NCBI GenBank assembly: GCA_046302135.1 | Contig: JBKCIQ010000189.1 | Coordinates: 1 to 18,177, forward strand | Origin: AM-1111 sp046302135 | Lineage (GTDB): Bacteria > Bacteroidota > Bacteroidia > B-17B0 > Aurantibacillaceae | Length of the DNA stretch: 18,177 nt | Direction of reading: 5' to 3' | In this document: one piece after another, positions 7,040 through 14,624 of the stretch | Numbering within the stretch: position 1 is the first letter of the stretch | Layout: each line of letters opens with the position of its first letter | Notes under the pieces: model-generated | Databases searched by the model: none | The model's input: only the letters and a program-made list of their open reading frames with translations | What the model was told of the DNA's origin: nothing | Position numbers and translations under genes: made by a program

Positions 7040-7516
7040 ATGAAAGTTAAGTTAATTCAGATAGGTAAAACGGAAGATAACTTCGTTGCTGATGGTGTAA
7101 AAATTTATCAGGATCGATTAAAACATTACATTCGGACTGAAGAAATTACGCTAAAACCAAAAAAAAATTTATCCTCAGGTCAGCAAAATCGTGAACAGCA
7201 GGTTAAGCTTGAGGGGGGATTAATTTTAGATAATATTTGCAGTACTGATTTTCTTATTTTACTGGATGAGAAAGGAAGGCAATTAAGTTCAGTGAATTTT
7301 GCTAAAGAACTGGAAGTGATGAATGTAAATTCGGTAAGAACTCTTGTTTTTTGTATAGGGGGGGCCTATGGGTTTTCTAAAAGTGTATATGAAAGGGCGA
7401 ATGATCAAATCAGTTTTTCCAAATTTACATTTCCGCATCAATTGATAAGATTAATGTTTTGGGAACAGATGTACCGATGGCAAACTATTATAAAAGGTGA
7501 AAAGTATCATCATTAA
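7040..7516 (+). CDS. rlmH: 23S rRNA (pseudouridine1915-N3)-methyltransferase RlmH
   Basis: Methylates pseudouridine 1915 in helix 69 of 23S rRNA using SAM; a small SPOUT-class (trefoil-knot) enzyme acting as a homodimer on 70S ribosomes. Its 158 residues match the family length. Visible features are MKVKLIQIGKTED at 1-13, LILLDEKGRQLSS at 72-84 and the SAM-binding knot segment VFCIGGAYGFS at 103-113 (family FxIGGxxG). It ends with TFPHQLIRLMFWEQMYR at 130-146 and the C-terminal GEKYHH at 153-158, with YHH, the conserved tail, directly before the stop. The ATG gives the classical start. It diverges from DUF4783-nadC, and a large membrane protein gene begins 23 bases downstream, probably on the same transcript. 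Confidence 0.97.
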   Translation: MKVKLIQIGKTEDNFVADGVKIYQDRLKHYIRTEEITLKPKKNLSSGQQNREQQVKLEGGLILDNICSTDFLILLDEKGRQLSSVNFAKELEVMNVNSVRTLVFCIGGAYGFSKSVYERANDQISFSKFTFPHQLIRLMFWEQMYRWQTIIKGEKYHH

Positions 7517-7539
7517 TGGTGTCAATTTGATTTTTTAAT

Positions 7540-8913
7540 ATGGGTGATGAAGTAATTATAAATAAGGGATATTTGGATGATCTTGGGCTAGTCGACATGA
7601 TTACCCTACCTATTTTTTTGGTGGTTCTTTTGGTATATGTTTCAATTCATAAGAACAAAAACATTAGTACAAATAATTTTTATAGATATTTCCCATGGGC
7701 TGTTTATGCTAAATTGCTAGGAGTAATTTCTTTTTGTTTTGTTTTTACTTACTACTATAAAGGCGGCGACACAATTTCATATTATGAATCATGCAGAGCA
7801 TTTTCAAATTTGCTGTGGGAAAGACCAGCTGATTTTTTTAATGTAATGCTTGGTGATGGTAACTTTGAAAACTATTGTCTTTTTTCTGCCAGAACAGGCT
7901 ATCCATGGGCTTACATTTTTATGGAACCAAGAACCCTGTTTCTTGCTAAAATATTTTCTCCTATTGTTTTTATTAGCTTCAACAGCTATTTGATTTCTTC
8001 AATACTCATTTCAATGATTTCTTTTGTAGGAATCTGGAAAATTTATAAACTTTTGGTAAAATACTATCCTCAATTTTCAAAAGAGATTGCAATTTGTATT
8101 TTATTTTTTCCAACCGCTGTATTCTGGGGTTCAGGAATGTTAAAGGATACCGTAACCTTGTCTGCTTTTTGTTGGTTTGTTGTTGGTTTTGAAAATGCTG
8201 TAATCAGGAGAGTACATTTATTTAAAAATATAATTATTTTACTCGTTGCAGGATATATGATTTTAGCTATAAAACCGTATATATTAATGGCTGCAATTCC
8301 AGGATTAATAACTTGGATGCTATATGCGCCAATTAGTAAAATAAAAAATGGTTTTTTAAAGTTCTTGGCAATACCATTTGTTCTGTCAATAAGTATTGTG
8401 GGTGGAATTTTAATATTATATAACCTTGGAGATCGTTTAGGGAAATTTTCACTGAACAACATTATTGAAACTGCAGTGGTTACTCAAGATGACTTAAAAA
8501 GAGATTATTATAAAGGTAGTTCTTTTGATATAGGGAAAATTGAATCCACTCCCACAGGAATTCTGAGTAAAGCGCCTGTTGCAATTGTTGCGGGACTATT
8601 CAGACCCTTTATTTGGGAAGCTAGAAATGTCACCACTTTACTTAGTGGAATTGAAAATCTTCTTATTCTTTTACTTGTTATTGTTTGCTTATTAAGATTA
8701 AAAATATTTGGACTCTTTAAATATCTTTTTGATCATCCAATTTTACTTTTCTTTTTTCTTTATTCAGTTTTATTTGCTTTTTCCATTGGTATTTCAACTT
8801 CAAATTTTGGCGCATTGATTAGATTTAAAATTGCATTTGCCCCATTTTTCATTTTTGTTTTTTTTATTGTATTCAGATTATCTGGAAGTAAATTCAAAAA
8901 TAAAATTAGATAG
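7540..8913 (+). CDS. Polytopic membrane protein, possibly EpsG/Wzy-like
   Basis: A 457-residue inner-membrane protein with about ten to twelve hydrophobic segments, for example near 20-37, 55-72, 133-165, 183-197, 205-222, 229-262, 275-296, 373-388, 400-418 and 430-447. Recognisable short motifs are YYKGGDTISYY at 72-82, in what should be the first extracytoplasmic loop, FWGSGMLKDT at 195-204, KPYI at 245-248, LFRPFIWE at 353-360 and SNFGALIRFKIAFAPFF at 421-437. The GGDTxxYY loop and an arginine-containing helix near the C-terminus recall EpsG/O-antigen-polymerase-type proteins, so a role in surface polysaccharide assembly is possible, but no glycan genes lie nearby. It converges on the CotH gene with two bases between the stop codons. 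Function is unassigned. Confidence 0.85.
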   Translation: MGDEVIINKGYLDDLGLVDMITLPIFLVVLLVYVSIHKNKNISTNNFYRYFPWAVYAKLLGVISFCFVFTYYYKGGDTISYYESCRAFSNLLWERPADFFNVMLGDGNFENYCLFSARTGYPWAYIFMEPRTLFLAKIFSPIVFISFNSYLISSILISMISFVGIWKIYKLLVKYYPQFSKEIAICILFFPTAVFWGSGMLKDTVTLSAFCWFVVGFENAVIRRVHLFKNIIILLVAGYMILAIKPYILMAAIPGLITWMLYAPISKIKNGFLKFLAIPFVLSISIVGGILILYNLGDRLGKFSLNNIIETAVVTQDDLKRDYYKGSSFDIGKIESTPTGILSKAPVAIVAGLFRPFIWEARNVTTLLSGIENLLILLLVIVCLLRLKIFGLFKYLFDHPILLFFFLYSVLFAFSIGISTSNFGALIRFKIAFAPFFIFVFFIVFRLSGSKFKNKIR

Positions 8914-8915
8914 AC

Positions 8916-11219
8916 TTAGTTATTTCCAGTTACAATAAGTTTAAAATTATATGTTTTATTGATTCTTAATATGTAAATGCCGTCATGCAGATCATTCAGG
9001 TTTCTTGTTATGTTTTTCTCTCCGTTTGTTTTCATATTAAGTTCGTCTTGTGATAAATTATTGATTATTTCAACTATCATTATTTTATCTTCGTCTTGCG
9101 AAACTAAATTTATTGATGAGCTTGCAGGGTTAGGAAAGAATTTAAATTTTGTTTCAAATTTGTCGTTTATTCCTACGGTACAATTTGATGCATTAAAGCT
9201 TGGCACAGTAAAATTCAGAAAAGACCCCGTACCGTCCGGACATCTCCCGTAAGAAATATCTGTTTGTTGCGAACCGAAATTTAAGCTGTCTAAAATAATT
9301 CCATTTTGATTGCTTAGTATAAGTTTTTCTCCGTTGGATGATAACTTAAAATTACAGTGAATGGTTCCCGGGCCGGCAGCGCTTTCATCCGCCCAAATTG
9401 TAAGAAATCCATTTGCGGGTACTACCGAATTTACTGTAAAAGGAAATTTAGTCAGATTAGACGGGTCATCTGTAAGGTATAAACCGTAAAGATTTATATT
9501 GTTTCCGGTTAAATTATGAAACTCTATCCAGTCTTCATTCTTTAAGTATTCATTTTGATGTCCGTTAACATTAACAGCAAGAATTTCATTAATTTTTACT
9601 TTTCCGCTATCTGCTGAAATTATGTTACCATTGGCTGTGTAAAACTCATGTTCAGCTCTTTCAGGTGAAAAAATTCCTGCGTTTGTGTTTTCTGCATAAA
9701 CATAATAATGTGATTGGGGAGCTGTCATTAAAAACTTACATCCATATATATTGTCGCCTGCAGCTCCATCTTCATGTAATCCATCATCAAACATTATTAT
9801 TCTTTTGAACTTTTCACTAAAATCATTTCTATATCCTAAAAAAACATTATTTGCATTGTTCACATACGCTGTAATGGTAATGCTGTCATTTATTGAGGAG
9901 TTGGCACTATCTGCATTTATGTTTGAAACTGAAGGTTGTGATGCTAAAAATTCTGCTGTTGAATTAAGATAGTTCGATCTGGCATTCATTAAAAGTGATA
10001 TTCCGGGAACGGAATAACTTCCAAAAGTATAATTATTGTTCATCGAACCCTGGAACTGAGCGTAAGTAAAAAACTTGTTGGTATCGGCCAAAACAGCTGT
10101 ATCAATTAAACTTTGAAACTGAGTGCTGTAATTGGCGTAGTTGCCAGAAGTTATTGCTTCGTTTATGATTGTTTTAAGATGAGCAATGTACATTCTTTTA
10201 TATTGGAGATTGCTTAAAACATTTTTAATCAATGGCCAAAAAGCATCTGTACTATGTACGTTTGACGTTAATTGTTGCATGTTTGCAATGGTAAGGCTTC
10301 CCATGCTAGTGGCTCCACTTCCTACAAAAGGAAAACCACCGAATGACATATTTAGGTCCCATACCACCGGGTTAAAATGTCCTGTGTTGTCTTTATATAG
10401 GTAATAGTTTTGTGAAAATACTCCACTGTAACTATCAAGATTAATTATAGCATTATTAAATGCAAGCATCCATAGAATACAATCTAAATCCATATTACTT
10501 GGAATGGATGAAGGGAAATTAGTAATTGTATCACAAAGCTTAACCAAATCATTCCATCCGGTTGTAGATTTTAATTCATAGAAATTAAAATAAGCAGAAC
10601 TATCATTTGAAATGTATTTCAGATTGCTTTTTGTGAGCGGAGTAGGGGTCACAATAGGGTTGCATTTAAAAAACGTATTGTTTGATGTGGAGTAAAATTT
10701 AGAAGAGCAGAAATCTTTTCCAACATTCTCTGTATTGGTGTAAAGTCCAATATAATTTCCATTTATGAATACTTTCGCGAAATTGGCTTTAGGGCAATAC
10801 ATGTAATTTTTTAAAATGTCAAATCCAAGTACTTCTCTTATCATTGATGGGTCTCCGTATCCGTTGCTAAGCTTAATGTCAGTTATAGATTGAAAGGATT
10901 GATTAAGGAGATAATCTAATTCTATATGTAGTGGGTTTTTTTTATAGGTTGAGTCGTATGAACTGTTTCCTTTATATTTCACTCCTGGATAAAAAAATCT
11001 TTGACCGTTTATTCTGACCGAGTCTGCTAATACGTAGCCTTCAGCTCCATATTTTGCTGTGTCCATCTGATAATCCCAATTCGGCTGTGAGAAGAAAATC
11101 TCAATGTTTTGAATTGTATTTTGATCGTAGAAATTTGATTGAGATTTTATTTCTCCTAAAGTAAAAAACAAAAGAATTATTAATGTTCTTTTGATGAAGT
11201 TATTTTTTAAATATATCAT
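8916..11219 (-). CDS. CotH-kinase family secreted protein with lamin-tail domain and T9SS sorting domain
   Basis: A 767-residue exported protein. A signal peptide spans about 1-26. The CotH domain (about 35-430) contains NPLHIELDY at 95-103, FAKVFINGNYIGLYTNTENV at 147-166, NYYLYKD at 271-277 and the putative active-site segment VVWDLNMSFGG at 285-295 (D288, N290). CotH proteins are atypical kinases; spore CotH phosphorylates coat proteins. A beta domain follows with FDDGLHEDGAAGDNIYG at 477-493, resembling a calcium-binding DxDG-type loop. A lamin-tail (LTD) domain covers about 540-655 (KINEILAVN, EDWIEFHN, LSSNGEKL). A type A T9SS sorting domain covers about 693-767 (FFPNPASSSINL, LHDGIYILRI). 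Its ATG overlaps the upstream stop by four bases (ATGA). Substrates are unknown. Confidence 0.9.
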   Translation of the reverse strand: MIYLKNNFIKRTLIILLFFTLGEIKSQSNFYDQNTIQNIEIFFSQPNWDYQMDTAKYGAEGYVLADSVRINGQRFFYPGVKYKGNSSYDSTYKKNPLHIELDYLLNQSFQSITDIKLSNGYGDPSMIREVLGFDILKNYMYCPKANFAKVFINGNYIGLYTNTENVGKDFCSSKFYSTSNNTFFKCNPIVTPTPLTKSNLKYISNDSSAYFNFYELKSTTGWNDLVKLCDTITNFPSSIPSNMDLDCILWMLAFNNAIINLDSYSGVFSQNYYLYKDNTGHFNPVVWDLNMSFGGFPFVGSGATSMGSLTIANMQQLTSNVHSTDAFWPLIKNVLSNLQYKRMYIAHLKTIINEAITSGNYANYSTQFQSLIDTAVLADTNKFFTYAQFQGSMNNNYTFGSYSVPGISLLMNARSNYLNSTAEFLASQPSVSNINADSANSSINDSITITAYVNNANNVFLGYRNDFSEKFKRIIMFDDGLHEDGAAGDNIYGCKFLMTAPQSHYYVYAENTNAGIFSPERAEHEFYTANGNIISADSGKVKINEILAVNVNGHQNEYLKNEDWIEFHNLTGNNINLYGLYLTDDPSNLTKFPFTVNSVVPANGFLTIWADESAAGPGTIHCNFKLSSNGEKLILSNQNGIILDSLNFGSQQTDISYGRCPDGTGSFLNFTVPSFNASNCTVGINDKFETKFKFFPNPASSSINLVSQDEDKIMIVEIINNLSQDELNMKTNGEKNITRNLNDLHDGIYILRINKTYNFKLIVTGNN

Positions 11220-12220
11220 TGCTCATTCACCCATTTCATTACTTTAGACCTGCCTGAATTTTCAGAAATTTCAACAATATAAACACCAGGATTTAAATTT
11301 TCTCGTTTTAAAATGAGATTCCGACTTTCAATTTTTATTTCATTTGTAACACGACCTGAATAATCAAATATTGTTACTTTTCCTTCTTTAAAGTCATTGC
11401 TTATTTGTAGGAAGCTGTAATCCGTTGTAGGGTTTGGAAAGAGAGTTTTGGAAAAGGATTTGTTTTCTGAAATGTTACTTGTACTTTGGCAAGATGTACA
11501 TGATGAGTAACAAATAATTGCAAGCATTGAATCATAAACAGAAGTGAACGCACGATTATTGTTTATTACACATGACCCGGAAACTGATTCAGAATCGTTA
11601 GTTGTATTGCCATTCAAAAATTTATATTCATAAGTTGATAGAGAGTCTACATAGCAGATTACCTCATAAATAGTAGTTGAATCAAAATTATATAAGATTG
11701 TTCCTGTCGGATTCCATCCTTGAAAATCTCCGTATACATGCACTCCGTTTTGTGAAACAGCTTCGTTCTGCATATCAACATAAAGTCTAACTAATTTTTT
11801 ATTCTTAGGTGCATTTCCTGAAAATCTAATTGCACCAATTATAGTAGTGTCATTCGAAAGTGAGTCAATGTATATCCATCTGTTGTCGTTAAAATTATAT
11901 CCAACTCTTGATTCTATTGGTACAAATTCTGTTTCGTAAAACTGATCTCCGTTTACAAACTTGAACTCATATTTCTTAAATGCGGGAATATCCAAAATAA
12001 TGGAATATATATTGGTGTCTAAAATTTCTTTAGTCATAACAGTTGCAAGCGACCAATCACCTCCCGCAAATCCCGCGGCGGTTTGGAAATCTCCTGTTAC
12101 TCTAATGCCAAGTGAGTTTACAATTTGACCTGACATATCAACGGAGAATTTTACTTTTTTAGCTTGAATGGAAGTTGCAAAAAGTAAAAATAGTGATATA
12201 ATATATATGTTATTTTTCAT
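11216..12220 (-). CDS. T9SS-exported protein with two tandem E-set/CBM-like repeats
   Basis: A 334-residue secreted protein. After a signal peptide (1-20) come two homologous repeats. Repeat 1 (about 22-128) has VKFSVDMSGQIVNS, RVTGDFQ and YEFKFVNGD. Repeat 2 (about 143-240) has VRLYVDMQNEAVSQ, HVYGDFQGWNP and YEYKFLNGN. The pattern VDM-(N)-VS-GV-V-GDFQGW-YEYKFxNG resembles the immunoglobulin-like carbohydrate-binding modules (CBM20/48-like) seen in amylases and in many Bacteroidota surface proteins. Glycan binding is therefore possible but not demonstrated. A cysteine-rich linker (C237, C241, C244) leads to a T9SS type A sorting domain at 258-334 (LFPNPTTDYSFLQI, GVYIVEI). It starts one base after the arylsulfotransferase-like gene and overlaps the CotH gene by four bases. 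Confidence 0.85.
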   Translation of the reverse strand: MKNNIYIISLFLLFATSIQAKKVKFSVDMSGQIVNSLGIRVTGDFQTAAGFAGGDWSLATVMTKEILDTNIYSIILDIPAFKKYEFKFVNGDQFYETEFVPIESRVGYNFNDNRWIYIDSLSNDTTIIGAIRFSGNAPKNKKLVRLYVDMQNEAVSQNGVHVYGDFQGWNPTGTILYNFDSTTIYEVICYVDSLSTYEYKFLNGNTTNDSESVSGSCVINNNRAFTSVYDSMLAIICYSSCTSCQSTSNISENKSFSKTLFPNPTTDYSFLQISNDFKEGKVTIFDYSGRVTNEIKIESRNLILKRENLNPGVYIVEISENSGRSKVMKWVNEQ

Positions 12221-12221
12221 A

Positions 12222-13904
12222 TTAGTCCGTAATTACAACTTTGAAATTTTTTGATTGATTGGAATGCTCAGGTATTATAACAATTGAGTAAGTTCCTTTT
12301 CCAAATTCTGACAAATTCAATTGGTAAAGTGTTTTGTTTTTAACCAAAAGTTTACCGGAAACATCGTAAACTAAAATTTCAAAATGTTCACCATTTTTAG
12401 TGGATTCAAGGATGTTAACTATTCCTGTAGAAGGATTTGGATAAACTTCAAATTGAGAATGCTTAGTTTCATTGATTTGAGTAGTTAAAGAAAAACTGTA
12501 CCCTGATGAATATTGATAAACACAACCATTAGCATCAGTAGTTTTAACTAAATAAATTCCTGACTGTATTGGTGAATAATTCTGAGAGGTTGCTCCAGCT
12601 ATCGGCTGACCATTAATGTACCATTGATAACTTGTTGCGGAAGATGAATTTAAAACACCGTTACTTTCTGTTACTGTTGGAATAGTCGGTGGTTGATTAT
12701 TTATATAGCAATCACTATATCGAAATGCTTTTGCATTTCCTCCTGTTAAGGTTTTAGACCAAAGTAAAGTTCCTGTTGGGCTAAATTCTTTTATGAATCC
12801 TGAAATTCCCATATTAATTAAAATATTTCCATTCGGTAATTGCTGTGAACTTCCTTCGTTACTATTATATCCGCCCGATGCTTGCCTTTTGTTATAGCTT
12901 GCCGGTCCAAAAGCTGATCCAAGATTTATCGTATAATTGTAACCGTTTACAGGTGGAGTGAAAATATCAGTACAAGAAGCTGTTGAAGAAATTCCTTTGT
13001 TGTTATAACCTGATAAATCTCCTGCGTTCGGACAATTTTCATCAATCCAGTGGGCATCATGTACAACGTTAAATATCTGAGCTCCGGTTGCACCATAAAC
13101 TTGAGGATTTCCCCAACGGTATAAGATGTCCCCACCTTTACCAGAGTTTCCACCCGTATGTCCTGCCGCTTCTGCTGTTGTTGTACTATGATCTATTACA
13201 TAAATTTCATGTAAATTATGTGAGCTGATGGTAATTTGATCCAATACTGGATTGTAATCTACTCCGTTTACATGCATCCAGTCTTTTTGGGCCGAGTAAT
13301 TGATGTTTAAAAGTTCAGGATGATTTACAATTGAGGTTTGATAGTTTGCTGCATTAGGATTGGTATTTTGAACCAGATGGTCCCAGGCATGCCACTCCCA
13401 AACAACCTGTCCGGTAGTTGCTCCTGTTTGTTGTACTTCAACAATTTTATCGGGCCACATGATATTACTAAAGGTGGAGCAACCTGCTGCCGCAACTTCC
13501 GCCGAAGATTTTGATTCATACGCAATCATTAAAACATTTCCGTTTGGCATTGGACAAATGTCGTGGTGGCTGCAATAGGTTGTGGTTGAATAGACATAAT
13601 CCCAAAGTAAATTACCATTGTAATCATACTTTTGAAACTCTCCTGAAATAGGTCCTCCGGTAAATGAATTACCTGTTTTTGTTACGGTGCGATAAAGAAA
13701 ACCACCGGGCATAACATAAGTAGAATAACAAGTTGGCTTACCGGTACCATGCGTCCAGGTATGATAGGTCGTACCATTTGTATCTACCAGATAAGACATG
13801 GTAGAGTTTTTTATGCTGTAGGATGTGTATCCGGGATATTGTTGTCCAAATAATAAAGTGGAGGAACAAACAATTAAAATGTTTATGAGGAGTTTGCGTT
13901 TCAT
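12222..13904 (-). CDS. Arylsulfotransferase (ASST)-like beta-propeller with T9SS sorting domain
   Basis: A 560-residue exported protein: signal peptide 1-20 (cleaved near FGQ), then a propeller-type domain of about 21-400. Blade-like repeats are EFQKYDYNGNLLWDYVY at 89-105, the histidine pair with DICPMPNGNVLM at 113-126, IVEVQQTGATTGQVVWEW at 154-171, DWMHVNGVDYNP at 208-219, SSHNLHEIYVIDH at 227-239, GDILYRWGNP at 258-267 and PNGNILINMG at 357-366. This is the layout of arylsulfotransferase families, which move sulfate between phenolic compounds via a catalytic histidine; H113/H114, H211, H229 and H285 are candidates. An Ig-like domain (about 423-470, SYQWYINGQPI) and a T9SS type A domain (485-560, FEVYPNPSTG) follow. 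It starts 33 bases after the response regulator. The fold is fairly secure; sulfotransferase activity is inferred. Confidence 0.82.
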   Translation of the reverse strand: MKRKLLINILIVCSSTLLFGQQYPGYTSYSIKNSTMSYLVDTNGTTYHTWTHGTGKPTCYSTYVMPGGFLYRTVTKTGNSFTGGPISGEFQKYDYNGNLLWDYVYSTTTYCSHHDICPMPNGNVLMIAYESKSSAEVAAAGCSTFSNIMWPDKIVEVQQTGATTGQVVWEWHAWDHLVQNTNPNAANYQTSIVNHPELLNINYSAQKDWMHVNGVDYNPVLDQITISSHNLHEIYVIDHSTTTAEAAGHTGGNSGKGGDILYRWGNPQVYGATGAQIFNVVHDAHWIDENCPNAGDLSGYNNKGISSTASCTDIFTPPVNGYNYTINLGSAFGPASYNKRQASGGYNSNEGSSQQLPNGNILINMGISGFIKEFSPTGTLLWSKTLTGGNAKAFRYSDCYINNQPPTIPTVTESNGVLNSSSATSYQWYINGQPIAGATSQNYSPIQSGIYLVKTTDANGCVYQYSSGYSFSLTTQINETKHSQFEVYPNPSTGIVNILESTKNGEHFEILVYDVSGKLLVKNKTLYQLNLSEFGKGTYSIVIIPEHSNQSKNFKVVITD

Positions 13905-13937
13905 TTTAGGTAAATGGTTAATTAAAGTTATGTATTT

Positions 13938-14624
13938 TTATTTATTGACGAATTTATTTAAGACATCTTTTTCGTAGCTGGTTCCGATAGGTATTTCAAT
14001 ATCATCTAAATGAATAATTTTATTTCTGATTTTATGTATTCTGGAAATAGGAATGATAAATGATCGATGTACCCTAATGAAATCATTTGACGGAAGTTTT
14101 TCAGCGAATCCTTTCATAGTCATTCTGGCAACAACATTTTTCTGACTCTTCAAATGAATTTTTATGTAATCATTCAATCTCTCAACGTATAATATTTCAT
14201 CTACATTTACTTTAATGAGATTGTAGTCTGCTCTTATATAAATTACTTTTTCTTTTTCATGATTTTGATTGATGGATAATTTTTTCGCCTTTTCCGTTGC
14301 CTTGAAGAATCTTTCAAAAGAAAATGGCTTTAAAAGGTAATCGATAGCATCCAGATCAAATCCTTCTAAGGCATATTCGCTGTAGGCTGTCGTGAAAACA
14401 ACTTTAATATTTTGTTCAATGGATTTGTAGAGTTCAATACCTGAAATAGTAGGCATATTTATGTCAAGAAAAATTAAATCAACAGGAAATTTTCTCAAAT
14501 GTTTCTGGGCTTCTTCTGCAGAGGTGAAAGTTTTTTGCAACTTAATATAATCTATTTTATTGCAATAGTTCTCTATTATTGCAAGTGCCGGAGGTTCATC
14601 GTCTATAGCGATGGTATTAATCAT
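13938..14624 (-). CDS. LytTR-family response regulator
   Basis: A 228-residue two-component response regulator of the LytR/AlgR type. The receiver domain (1-115) has the acidic pair D8-D9 in AIDDEPPA, the phosphoacceptor D54 in LIFLDINMP, T79 in VFTTAYSEYA and K99 in YLLKPF. The C-terminal LytTR DNA-binding domain (about 126-225) shows IYIRADYNLIKVNVDEILYVE, ARMTMKGFAEKLP, FIRVHRSFII and a final beta region with IPIGTSYEKDV. It is encoded in a four-base ATGA overlap with the kinase gene upstream, as is typical of cognate pairs. The first T9SS cargo gene begins 33 bases downstream, so the cargo operon is a likely regulatory target or part of the same transcript. Confidence 0.95.
   Translation of the reverse strand: MINTIAIDDEPPALAIIENYCNKIDYIKLQKTFTSAEEAQKHLRKFPVDLIFLDINMPTISGIELYKSIEQNIKVVFTTAYSEYALEGFDLDAIDYLLKPFSFERFFKATEKAKKLSINQNHEKEKVIYIRADYNLIKVNVDEILYVERLNDYIKIHLKSQKNVVARMTMKGFAEKLPSNDFIRVHRSFIIPISRIHKIRNKIIHLDDIEIPIGTSYEKDVLNKFVNK

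Noticed and set aside
8070..8462. 130-residue minus-strand open frame
   Set aside because: Antisense to the polytopic membrane protein gene; composition reflects the mirror of hydrophobic codons, with no upstream signals.
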